Below, piece by piece: positions 7,291-13,848 of a stretch of 18,401 nucleotides of DNA. The DNA is from CAYJFX01 sp964370315. GTDB lineage: Bacteria; Spirochaetota; Spirochaetia; Treponematales; Treponemataceae. The stretch's first letter is position 1, and every line of letters begins with the position of its first letter. The notes below the pieces were generated by a model, which saw only the letters and a program-made list of their open reading frames with translations, was not told where the DNA came from and ran no database searches. The stretch spans positions 1 through 18,401 of the forward strand of contig CAYJIS010000041.1 of the NCBI GenBank assembly GCA_964370315.1, in the 5' to 3' direction. The position numbers and the translations under genes are program-made.

Positions 7291-8745
7291 ATGAAAAAAA
7301 AAATTGAAAAAAAATCACTTGGAGTTTTTACATTAGCAATGATTAATGTCGCTGCAATTGTCAGTTTACGCGGTTTACCATCTGAGGCTGTATATGGTTT
7401 ATCTTCTGTATTTTATTATGTTTTTGCAGCATTGTTTTTTTTGATTCCCGTAGCATTAGTTTCCGCAGAAATGGGAACTGGGTGGCAACAGAAAGGAGGC
7501 GTTTTTAGATGGGTTGGCGAAGCATTTGGACCCTTTTTGGGGTTTTTAGCAATTTTTTTGCAATGGCTTCAAAATACTATTTGGTTTCCAACTGCATTAA
7601 CTTTTGCTGCAGTTTCTCTTGCATTTATTGAGCCAAATCAAGCTTTTGCAGCAACTTTGGCAGAAAATAAGTATTATACACTTTTTATAGTATTATTTGT
7701 TTATTGGACAGCTACAATTATAAATTTTTATGGTGTCAAGTTTTCAGGGGCTATAAGTAAGTGGGGCGCAATTATTGGAACATTAATACCAGGTATTATC
7801 ATTATTGCCTTAGGTATTGTCTATTTGGCAATGGGAAAACCATCTAACATTAGCTTAAATGCAAAGGATTTGCTTCCAAATATCACAGAGTTTGGCAATC
7901 TTTCTTTAGCTGTTAGTATTTTTTTATTTTATGCTGGTATGGAAATGTCATCAGTGCATGTTAATGATATTAATAACCCCAAAAAAAACTATCCAAAGGC
8001 AATTTTTCTTGCATCAATTATAACCGTTGTAATCTTTGTTATTGGAACTTTAGCAATTGGAATTATTATTCCGCATAATCAAATAAGCCTTACACAAAGC
8101 TTACTTGTTGCATACTACGATGTATTACAGTTAATAAATCTAGAATTTCTATCAAGCTTAATTGCGCTTTGTTTAGCATTTGGAGTATTTGGACAAGTTT
8201 CAACGTGGATCGCAGGACCTTCAAAAGGTTTACTTGCAGTGGGAAAAGCTGGTTACTTACCACCTGTTTTACAAAAGCTAAATGCAAAGGGGGTACAGGT
8301 TCCTATTCTTCTTATACAAGCTGGAATAGTAACTATTCTTTCAGTATTATTCGTTCTCTTGCCATCAGTACAGTCTGCTTATCAAATTTTAAGTGCCATG
8401 TGTGTTACACTTTATCTCATAATGTATATGCTTCTTTTTCTATCTTTTATTAAACTTCGAATATGTGAACCTGATGTTAATAGAGATTTTAAAATTCCAG
8501 GAGGAAATGTAGGAATGATTTTAGTTGGCGGAATAGGACTTTTAGCTTGTGTTACTGCATTTTTCTTTGGATTTATTCCTCCAACTCAAATATCAGTTGG
8601 TAGTCCTATAAATTGGGTTATAATTCTTGTTATAGGTAATTGCATTGGTGTTTTAATTCCTTTTGTAATTTTTAAACTTAAAAAGGAAAGCTGGAAATCG
8701 AAAAGTAAAGAAGATACCTTTGAACCGTTTAGTTGGGAAAAATAA
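7291..8745 (+). CDS. gadC: Glutamate/GABA antiporter
   Basis: A 484-residue APC-superfamily transporter with about 12 hydrophobic segments that imports glutamate and exports GABA, completing the proton-consuming cycle with the decarboxylase gene 14 bp upstream. The N-terminal helix SLRGLPSEAVYGLSSVFYY, with its glycine-containing break, and the helix-2 stretch EMGTGWQQKGGVFRWVGEAFG match the GadC/glutamate-antiporter subfamily. The start is supported by AAGGAGAATTT just before the ATG. The C-terminal tail after the last helix is only about 24 residues (ending EPFSWEK) and has no histidine, whereas E. coli GadC (511 residues) has a longer C-plug that blocks the channel at neutral pH. An A10 run follows the ATG. 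A strong hairpin terminator comes after the stop codon. Confidence 0.93.
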   Translation: MKKKIEKKSLGVFTLAMINVAAIVSLRGLPSEAVYGLSSVFYYVFAALFFLIPVALVSAEMGTGWQQKGGVFRWVGEAFGPFLGFLAIFLQWLQNTIWFPTALTFAAVSLAFIEPNQAFAATLAENKYYTLFIVLFVYWTATIINFYGVKFSGAISKWGAIIGTLIPGIIIIALGIVYLAMGKPSNISLNAKDLLPNITEFGNLSLAVSIFLFYAGMEMSSVHVNDINNPKKNYPKAIFLASIITVVIFVIGTLAIGIIIPHNQISLTQSLLVAYYDVLQLINLEFLSSLIALCLAFGVFGQVSTWIAGPSKGLLAVGKAGYLPPVLQKLNAKGVQVPILLIQAGIVTILSVLFVLLPSVQSAYQILSAMCVTLYLIMYMLLFLSFIKLRICEPDVNRDFKIPGGNVGMILVGGIGLLACVTAFFFGFIPPTQISVGSPINWVIILVIGNCIGVLIPFVIFKLKKESWKSKSKEDTFEPFSWEK

Positions 8746-8762
8746 TAAAATGAGGGCAATAT

Positions 8763-8800
8763 ACAAAAAGAGTTTAGGTTTTACCCAAAACTCTTTTTGT
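8763..8800. terminator. Bidirectional terminator between gadC and yeiH
   Basis: Inverted repeat with 13-bp perfect arms, ACAAAAAGAGTTT (8763-8775) and its complement (8788-8800), around a short loop. The A-rich 5' arm and T-rich 3' arm give a U-run on either strand, so it can end transcripts of both convergent genes. Confidence 0.8.
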
Positions 8801-8829
8801 TTCATACATTTAATGTAAAATATCTATAA

Positions 8830-9894
8830 TTATAATTGCCCCATAAAACCTTGAACAATAAACGATACAACAACTACCAGTGCTGAAATTATAAATCCAT
8901 GAAGCATAGGTTTAAAGCCTGAAGTTGCAACTTCTTTAAAGTTGGTTTTTAGCCCAATTGCTCCTAAGGCCATTACCATACAAAATTTTGATACTTCAGA
9001 AGCAAAAAAAGAAATTTTTTCTGAAAGCATTACTTTATCTAATGATGGATTTATTTGAGTAATTATTAATGGAATTACATCAAGGCTTTTTATAGCAACC
9101 ATAACGAGAAAAAACAATATGAAATAAGGGAAAATTCTACCAATGTGTACACGTGATTTTTTTTCATGCATGTTTTCCTGCAAGTTGTGCTCTTTTGCAT
9201 CTAGACGCTGCTTTATAATTGAGAAGATTAAAACAATAGGGATTATAGATAAAGTTCTTGTAAGTTTAACAATGACAGAATATGCACCTGCAGCATCAGA
9301 AAATGCATAGCCTGCTGCTACTACAGACGATGTGTCATTTACTGCTGTTCCTGCCCATAGTCCAAATCCTATGTCAGACATGCCAAAATACCGTCCCATA
9401 ATTGGAAATAATATTACCATCAAAACATCAAATATAAAGGTTGCAGAAATCGCGTACGCCACATCTTTATCTTTTGCATGAATTACAGGAGCAATCGCAG
9501 CAATTGCAGATCCGCCACATATTCCCGTACCAGCACTAATAAGACTAGATAGTTCCCAATTCATACAAAAAAGTTTACCAAAAAGATATCCGCCTCCAAA
9601 GGCCGTTATTAATGTAAAGACCATTACAAATAATGAAAATGATCCTACCAGAAGCACTTGAGAAAAGCTTAATGTTAAGCCCATTAAGATAATTGCAACA
9701 CGCAATATCTTTTTTGATACAAATTGTATACCAGGTTTAAAAAATACTTTAGAGTGCATGAGGGGGTTTAAAGCCATACCGATTAATAATGCAAAAACAC
9801 TTGCACTGATTAAATGATATGGAATTAGACTACTGATTTGTATCGCAATTACTGCAAGTACAACTGTTAATAGAATTCCAAATAAATTTTTCAT
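8830..9894 (-). CDS. yeiH: YeiH/UPF0324 family transporter (putative sulfate/sulfite exporter)
   Basis: A 354-residue integral membrane protein of the Cons_hypoth698/UPF0324 family (YeiH), annotated as a putative sulfate exporter; direct transport evidence is limited. Family-typical segments are SAGTGICGGSAIAAIAPV (around residues 120-137) and GLWAGTAVNDTSSVVAAGYA (around 178-197), with about ten hydrophobic helices. It diverges from a LysR-type gene 69 bp away, the same pairing as yeiH/yeiE in enterobacteria, where the regulator has been linked to sulfite response. The ATG has no ribosome site: AGTCAAGTC precedes it, and an extended -10 lies six bases upstream, so the mRNA may be leaderless. 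A central charged loop (around 232-250) is probably cytosolic. Confidence 0.88.
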   Translation of the reverse strand: MKNLFGILLTVVLAVIAIQISSLIPYHLISASVFALLIGMALNPLMHSKVFFKPGIQFVSKKILRVAIILMGLTLSFSQVLLVGSFSLFVMVFTLITAFGGGYLFGKLFCMNWELSSLISAGTGICGGSAIAAIAPVIHAKDKDVAYAISATFIFDVLMVILFPIMGRYFGMSDIGFGLWAGTAVNDTSSVVAAGYAFSDAAGAYSVIVKLTRTLSIIPIVLIFSIIKQRLDAKEHNLQENMHEKKSRVHIGRIFPYFILFFLVMVAIKSLDVIPLIITQINPSLDKVMLSEKISFFASEVSKFCMVMALGAIGLKTNFKEVATSGFKPMLHGFIISALVVVVSFIVQGFMGQL

Positions 9895-9897
9895 GAC

Positions 9898-9926
9898 TTG
9901 ACTATACCAAATAATTAATATAATAT
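9898..9926 (+). promoter_or_regulatory. Probable promoter of the LysR gene
   Basis: TTGACT (9898-9903), 17-base spacer, TAATAT (9921-9926), upstream of the regulator ATG at 9964. It overlaps the divergent yeiH promoter almost base for base, so the two cannot easily be occupied together, a usual arrangement for LysR-controlled pairs. Confidence 0.4.
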
Positions 9927-9929
9927 CAA
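9901..9929 (-). promoter_or_regulatory. Extended -10 promoter of yeiH, predicted leaderless
   Basis: On the minus strand: TTGATA (9929-9924), 17-base spacer ending in TGG, TATAGT (9906-9901), then six bases (CAAGTC) to the ATG at 9894. The normal -10 to start distance places the first transcribed base at or beside the A of the ATG. Confidence 0.5.
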
Positions 9930-9963
9930 ATTATATTTTATTATATAAATATAAGGTGTGCTT

Positions 9964-10845
9964 ATGATTGATTTTAGACATAAAACATTTTTGATTGTTT
10001 GTAGGCTTAAAAGTTTAACTAAAGCTGCTGAAGCTTTATATATTACTCAACCAGCAGTATCCCAACATATTCAATATTTAGAAGATGAATATGGATTTTC
10101 ACTTATCACCTTTAATAAGCGAAAATTTGAAATAACTGATAAAGGCTTAGTACTGTATAATTACTTAAGCACTCTTGAGGTTGATTCTCAAAAGCTTTGC
10201 TCAAGATTACAAAAAAAAGAAAACTCAGCGACGCATCTATCATTTGGGGCAACTCTTTCAATTGGCGAATACGTGATGCCGTCAATTATACGTTCTTTAA
10301 TAAATAAAAATCCTGATATGCATCTTAGTATGTTAGTTGATAATACTAAAGTACTTTTGCAAAAACTTGAAAATGGAGAAATTGGATTTGCATTAATTGA
10401 AGGGTCCTTTAATAAAGATAGATATGACTCTAAAGTTTTTTCATTGGAACCTTTTACCGCTATTTGCTCGCCATCGATTGTTAATGAAATCTCTAATAGC
10501 TTTATGTCATTATTTAAGTACCGCCTGTTTACTAGAGAAAAAGGTTCTGGTACAAGAATGATATTAGAGCAAATCTTACTAGAGAACAGCTTTACGATAG
10601 ATCAGTTCTCTAAACTCATTGAGATAGGAAATATTAGCGCCATCAAAGATTTGGTTATGTCTGGCTTAGGTATAGCCTTTTTATATAAAGCGACAGTTAA
10701 AAAGGAACTTGAAGCAGGGACTCTATGTGAAATTACTATTAATAACTTTTCACATATGAGAGAGTTTAGTTTTGTTTATTTAAAAAATTCATACTTTGCT
10801 CATGAGTATTTAGAATATTTTGAAATATTAAAGAATATTAATTAA
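9964..10845 (+). CDS. LysR family transcriptional regulator (YeiE/CysL-like)
   Basis: A 293-residue regulator with the LysR layout: N-terminal winged helix-turn-helix (FRHKTFLIVCRLKSLTKAAE and TQPAVSQHIQYLED, residues about 3-45) and a C-terminal effector-binding domain. The stretch TREKGSGTRMIL (around 191-202) is the REPGSGTR-type motif of the CysL/YeiE/CbbR group that senses sulfur or carbon metabolites. The ATG at 9964 was preferred over the in-frame GTG at 9958 because AAGGTG sits five bases before it and the family usually begins M-I-D-F-R. It probably controls the divergent yeiH gene through the shared 69-bp spacer, and perhaps itself. No convincing terminator follows. Confidence 0.9.
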   Translation: MIDFRHKTFLIVCRLKSLTKAAEALYITQPAVSQHIQYLEDEYGFSLITFNKRKFEITDKGLVLYNYLSTLEVDSQKLCSRLQKKENSATHLSFGATLSIGEYVMPSIIRSLINKNPDMHLSMLVDNTKVLLQKLENGEIGFALIEGSFNKDRYDSKVFSLEPFTAICSPSIVNEISNSFMSLFKYRLFTREKGSGTRMILEQILLENSFTIDQFSKLIEIGNISAIKDLVMSGLGIAFLYKATVKKELEAGTLCEITINNFSHMREFSFVYLKNSYFAHEYLEYFEILKNIN

Positions 10846-10875
10846 AAAATGTTTTTAGCTTCTAAACCTGAAGTA

Positions 10876-10904
10876 TTGACAAAGACCAAGTCCTCAAGTA
10901 TATT
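10876..10904 (+). promoter_or_regulatory. arsR promoter
   Basis: TTGACA (10876-10881), 17-base spacer, TATATT (10899-10904). Both hexamers and the spacing are identical to those of the permease promoter at 12238. Confidence 0.8.
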
Positions 10905-10908
10905 TAAA

Positions 10909-10928
10909 ATATCAAAATATATTGATGT
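10909..10928. promoter_or_regulatory. ArsR operator at arsR
   Basis: ATATCAA-N6-TTGATGT, starting after a four-base gap from the -10, so it covers the transcription start and runs into the GTGAGG ribosome site of arsR. This is the expected place for autorepression by an ArsR/SmtB-type dimer. Copies at 12271 and 17102 have the same spacing from their promoters. Confidence 0.8.
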
Positions 10929-10937
10929 GAGGTACCT

Positions 10938-11252
10938 ATGTCAGTAAATAAACATAGTAATGATGCATTACTTTTTAAAGCCTTCTCTGATGAAAAAAGA
11001 CTTGCAGTCATTGAGTTATTACGAGCTGGAGAAAAGTGTGCGTGTGTACTCACTGAAGAAACCAATATAGCGCAATCGGCTTTATCATATCATATGAAAA
11101 TATTAAAAGATGCGGGGATTGTTACATGTAGAAATGATGGGAAGTACTGTCATTACAGCATACATGAAGAAGGTAGCGTTGCCGCTATAAATCGATTGGC
11201 AGCAATAACCAAAATTAGTCAAGATGCAAAACAAAATTGTTCTTCATGCTAA
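10938..11252 (+). CDS. arsR: ArsR/SmtB family metalloid-responsive repressor
   Basis: A 104-residue winged-helix repressor that should leave DNA on binding As(III)/Sb(III) or a related thiophilic ion. The recognition region is IAQSALSYHMKILKDAG (about 44-60), with the beta-wing after it (TCRNDGKYCHYSI). Cys34-Ala-Cys36 (GEKCACVLTE) sits where E. coli-type ArsR has its CxC metal site in the DNA-binding helix; the third cysteine of that trio is absent here, but Cys64, Cys71 and a C-terminal CSSC (101-104) could complete a site. The ribosome site GTGAGG overlaps the operator. The gene is alone on its transcript, with a hairpin terminator after it, yet the same operator precedes two further blocks downstream. 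Arsenic is the best guess because of the ACR3 gene; cadmium- or zinc-type sensing is less likely. Confidence 0.92.
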   Translation: MSVNKHSNDALLFKAFSDEKRLAVIELLRAGEKCACVLTEETNIAQSALSYHMKILKDAGIVTCRNDGKYCHYSIHEEGSVAAINRLAAITKISQDAKQNCSSC

Positions 11253-11285
11253 AGTAAGGGTTTATTAAATATAACTTTTAAAACT

Positions 11286-11328
11286 AAAAAACTAACAATA
11301 TTATAAACAGTAATAATGTTAGTTTTTT
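11286..11328. terminator. Bidirectional terminator after arsR
   Basis: 18-base arms (11286-11303 and 11311-11328) with one mismatch around a seven-base loop. One arm starts with A6 and the other ends with T6, so it works for arsR on the plus strand and for the convergent lipoprotein gene on the minus strand. Confidence 0.85.
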
Positions 11329-11344
11329 AATTTAATCAACCAAC

Positions 11345-12148
11345 TTATTCATTAATATCGGTATATCCACTAAATGAAGGAAAATTTATTCTAACTGGTT
11401 TTCCGTAGCTATTATACTGAGTTTCGGCTCTTACAGTTACTGGAAGAGTGTACCCCTCAGATACTACTTTTAATTCAGATTCTCGAATTGATTTTCTAAT
11501 TACATAATCTTCATCAAGTATATACGTAAACTTTATAGACTCAATCGTGAATAGCCTAGTGTCAGAAGGGTCTATATCCATAGTTAATAGTAATAAGTTA
11601 TAATCATCGCGATAGCGCGAATATACTTTCTTTTTCATTGTATATGAAAATACATAATTATTTCCATCTTGTTGCAAAGTTAAGTTTTCAGTATCCTTAC
11701 TGCTAATAATGTAGTTAGATTCTTCTAGCAACATCTTTGCTTGCTCTGGTGGTAATGCTGATTTGATCTTAACCTCTTGTTCATCGCCAACTTTAAGTCG
11801 AGTATAATCGACATTTTCATAAACATATGATTCTAAATCAAGTGCCATTCCAAGTATATCAGCTTGTGTACGTGAAAATATTTTAGGGTTTTCATGATTA
11901 TTTGAATCTCGTATAGTTTCAGCAGTAGAATAAAATATTACCACTTCTGGATCAGGAAAGTCAGGGGCTTCAAAAGATATAACATAGGTAGTATTTCTTT
12001 CTAAATCTACGGTTTCTGCTGAACTAAAATCGAACATTATCGTATCAAAAAGTTCCCGTGTTTCAGATTCTTGTGGTGATACACAGCCAGTAAACAGTAT
12101 TAGTGTAGCTATAATAACTGTAACACTAAATAATAATTTTTTTATCAT
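11345..12148 (-). CDS. Lipoprotein of unknown function
   Basis: A 267-residue predicted lipoprotein. The signal peptide ends with a canonical lipobox LFTGC (Cys22), then a short polar linker. The mature part is soluble, acidic and apparently beta-rich, with alternating segments such as TTYVISFEAP, NYVFSYTMKKKVYSRY and IESIKFTYILDEDYVIRKS. The last third, including VTVRAETQYNSYGKPVRINFP, resembles the concave-sheet lipoproteins of the LolA/LppX/DUF6612 sort in style only; I do not recognise a family. GAGGAAA precedes the ATG. It has its own promoter and is divergent from the permease block, with an ArsR-type operator copy between the two promoters, so metal-linked control is possible. Confidence 0.75.
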   Translation of the reverse strand: MIKKLLFSVTVIIATLILFTGCVSPQESETRELFDTIMFDFSSAETVDLERNTTYVISFEAPDFPDPEVVIFYSTAETIRDSNNHENPKIFSRTQADILGMALDLESYVYENVDYTRLKVGDEQEVKIKSALPPEQAKMLLEESNYIISSKDTENLTLQQDGNNYVFSYTMKKKVYSRYRDDYNLLLLTMDIDPSDTRLFTIESIKFTYILDEDYVIRKSIRESELKVVSEGYTLPVTVRAETQYNSYGKPVRINFPSFSGYTDINE

Positions 12149-12170
12149 ATTTTCCTCACTTATATTTTTT

Positions 12171-12199
12171 AGTATACTGAAACCTTTTACATATGTCTA
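12171..12199 (-). promoter_or_regulatory. Promoter of the unknown lipoprotein gene
   Basis: On the minus strand: TAGACA (12199-12194), 17-base spacer, TATACT (12176-12171), about 20 bases before the ATG at 12148. Confidence 0.6.
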
Positions 12200-12212
12200 G
12201 TCATATATATTT

Positions 12213-12232
12213 ACATCAAAAATATTTGATAT
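12213..12232. promoter_or_regulatory. Upstream ArsR-type operator copy in the permease/lipoprotein spacer
   Basis: ACATCAA-N6-TTGATAT, the same palindrome as the operators at the transcription starts. It lies five bases upstream of the permease -35 and 13 bases beyond the divergent lipoprotein -35. Its centre is 58 bp from that of the downstream operator, so looping or control of the divergent gene are both possible. Confidence 0.7.
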
Positions 12233-12237
12233 GTGTA

Positions 12238-12266
12238 TTGACATTTAATAAAAAATACGGTATATT
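12238..12266 (+). promoter_or_regulatory. Promoter of the permease/thioredoxin/CcdA block
   Basis: TTGACA (12238-12243), 17-base spacer, TATATT (12261-12266); near-perfect vegetative promoter, same hexamers as at arsR. Confidence 0.8.
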
Positions 12267-12270
12267 TTAC

Positions 12271-12290
12271 ATATCAAAAAAAATTGATAT
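12271..12290. promoter_or_regulatory. ArsR operator at the permease block
   Basis: ATATCAA-A6-TTGATAT, a perfect palindrome that extends one more base pair on each side (C at 12270, G at 12291). It starts after a four-base gap from the -10, as at arsR. The best copy in the window. Confidence 0.85.
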
Positions 12291-12304
12291 GAATGAGGTG
12301 AAAA

Positions 12305-13318
12305 ATGGAATTACTAAAAAATGTTTGGGATTTTTTTCAAAATCAAATTCTAGGTATGAAATGGCTTAATGATTTAGTTGGACATGGATTAACTTTAATT
12401 GGTGTTGATATTGCTGGAAGAATTGGAGGAAGTCTTCAATTCTTTATTTATGATGTTGTAAAAATTATTGTACTTTTATGTGCATTAATCTTTGGTATTT
12501 CATATATTCAATCATACTTTCCACCAGAACGCAGTAAAAAAATTCTAGGAAAGTTTAAAGGTATAGGTGCAAATATTGTTGGGGCCCTTTTAGGAACAAT
12601 TACGCCTTTTTGCTCTTGTTCATCTATACCCTTATTTATTGGGTTTACTAGTGCTAAACTTCCAATTGGTGTTACCTTTTCATTTTTAATTTCCTCACCT
12701 ATGGTGGACCTTGCTAGTTTAGTGCTTTTAATGAGTATTTTTGGGGGAAATGTTGCAATTATATATGTTATAACAGGTTTAATTGTTGCAGTTATAGGCG
12801 GAACTTTAATTGATAAATTTAAAATGGAAAAATACGTTGAAGACTATATTTTACAAGCTGGAACCGTTGATTTAGAATCTCCAGAACTTACAAAGAAAGA
12901 TAGGATAGAGTATGCTAAAGAACAAACATGGCAAACCTTTTCTAAAGTATTTCCATATATTCTTGCAGGTGTAGCGATAGGTGCCTTTATTCATAACTGG
13001 ATACCTCAAAATTTTATAGAAGGTATTTTGGGAAGTGATAATCCTTTTGGAGTAATTTTGGCTACAATCATTGGTATCCCTGTTTATGCAGATGTATTTG
13101 GTACAATCCCAATTGCTGAGGCGTTGCTTGGAAAAGGTGCACAGCTTGGAACCGTACTTGCATTTATAATGGCTGTTACTACATTAAGTTTGCCTTCAAT
13201 GATTATGTTACGAAAGGCTGTAAAACCTAAACTATTAGGTATGTTTATCGTAATATGTTTTGTTGGCATTATTATTGTTGGGTATTTCTTTAATATTATT
13301 CAACAATACATAATATAA
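12305..13318 (+). CDS. ArsP/UPF0718 (DUF318) family permease
   Basis: A 337-residue membrane protein of the permease family that includes ArsP (trivalent organoarsenical efflux) and YraQ. The hallmark is TPFCSCSSIPLFIGF with Cys103 and Cys105 inside a membrane segment, followed by the conserved ISSPMVD. A second matching half (residues about 215-337) includes IGIPVYADVFGTIPIAEALL. A hydrophilic loop at about 175-205 separates the halves. GAGGTG lies four bases before the ATG. It is the first gene of a three-gene unit with a thioredoxin 11 bp downstream and a CcdA-like gene overlapping that. The substrate is probably a thiophilic metal(loid) or its organic form, inferred from the ArsR-type operators and the intramembrane cysteines. 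Confidence 0.87.
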   Translation: MELLKNVWDFFQNQILGMKWLNDLVGHGLTLIGVDIAGRIGGSLQFFIYDVVKIIVLLCALIFGISYIQSYFPPERSKKILGKFKGIGANIVGALLGTITPFCSCSSIPLFIGFTSAKLPIGVTFSFLISSPMVDLASLVLLMSIFGGNVAIIYVITGLIVAVIGGTLIDKFKMEKYVEDYILQAGTVDLESPELTKKDRIEYAKEQTWQTFSKVFPYILAGVAIGAFIHNWIPQNFIEGILGSDNPFGVILATIIGIPVYADVFGTIPIAEALLGKGAQLGTVLAFIMAVTTLSLPSMIMLRKAVKPKLLGMFIVICFVGIIIVGYFFNIIQQYII

Positions 13319-13329
13319 GTGAGGACTAT

Positions 13330-13848
13330 ATGAATAAAAAGATATTAAAAATCGTATTACCAATATTGATTGTATTAGCAATTGGTGGTATTTGGATTGT
13401 GAGAAATGGTGAGTTTGGAATGACTGCAGTTGTTGAAACAGCTCTACCACTAGAAATAGGTGAATATAATGAGGAATTGATTTTATCACACAAACTTCCT
13501 GCAATCATAGACTTTGGTGCAGATAATTGTATCCCTTGTGTCGAGATGGCTCCAGTCCTCGTTAAGTTAAATGCAGATTTACAAGGAAAGGCAGTTATAC
13601 ATTTTGCAGATGTGTGGAAAAATCCACAAGCAGCACGTGGTCTACCTATTCAGGTAATTCCTACGCAGCTTTTTATTAATGCAGATGGAACACCCTATAT
13701 GCCTAGTGAAGAAATAGCAAACACAATTCCAGGATTTCAGTTATTTATGGAACAGGAAACAGAGGTACATGTTTATACAGCTCATCAAGGTGGCTTAACA
13801 GAAGATCAAATGCTTACCATCCTTAAAGATATGGGTGCAGATATATGA
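13330..13848 (+). CDS. Membrane-anchored thioredoxin-family protein
   Basis: A 172-residue protein with one N-terminal membrane segment (about residues 5-24, flanked on the inside by MNKKILK) and an extracytoplasmic thioredoxin fold. The active site is CIPC (67-70, in DFGADNCIPCVEMAP) and the cis-proline is Pro111 in QVIPTQLF. The C-terminal part (GGLTEDQMLTILKDMG) is the last helix. The gene sits 11 bp after the permease and its stop overlaps the start of the CcdA-like gene by four bases, so the two redox partners are translationally coupled. It most likely accepts electrons from the CcdA-like protein outside the membrane and reduces a thiol on a partner, possibly the permease or its substrate; the target is inferred only. 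Confidence 0.88.
   Translation: MNKKILKIVLPILIVLAIGGIWIVRNGEFGMTAVVETALPLEIGEYNEELILSHKLPAIIDFGADNCIPCVEMAPVLVKLNADLQGKAVIHFADVWKNPQAARGLPIQVIPTQLFINADGTPYMPSEEIANTIPGFQLFMEQETEVHVYTAHQGGLTEDQMLTILKDMGADI

Noticed and set aside
9923..9940. ATATCAA followed by a T-rich half, resembling an ArsR operator near yeiH
   Set aside because: The right half does not match TTGAT, the position relative to the promoters differs from the three good copies, and the DNA is almost pure A/T here.
9958..9963. GTG start two codons upstream of the LysR ATG
   Set aside because: The GTG is part of the AAGGTG ribosome site itself; the ATG at 9964 has proper spacing and the usual family N-terminus.
13235..13508. Overlapping minus-strand open frames across the thioredoxin start
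   Set aside because: They lie opposite a well-supported gene with conserved motifs, have no ribosome sites and no recognisable protein features.
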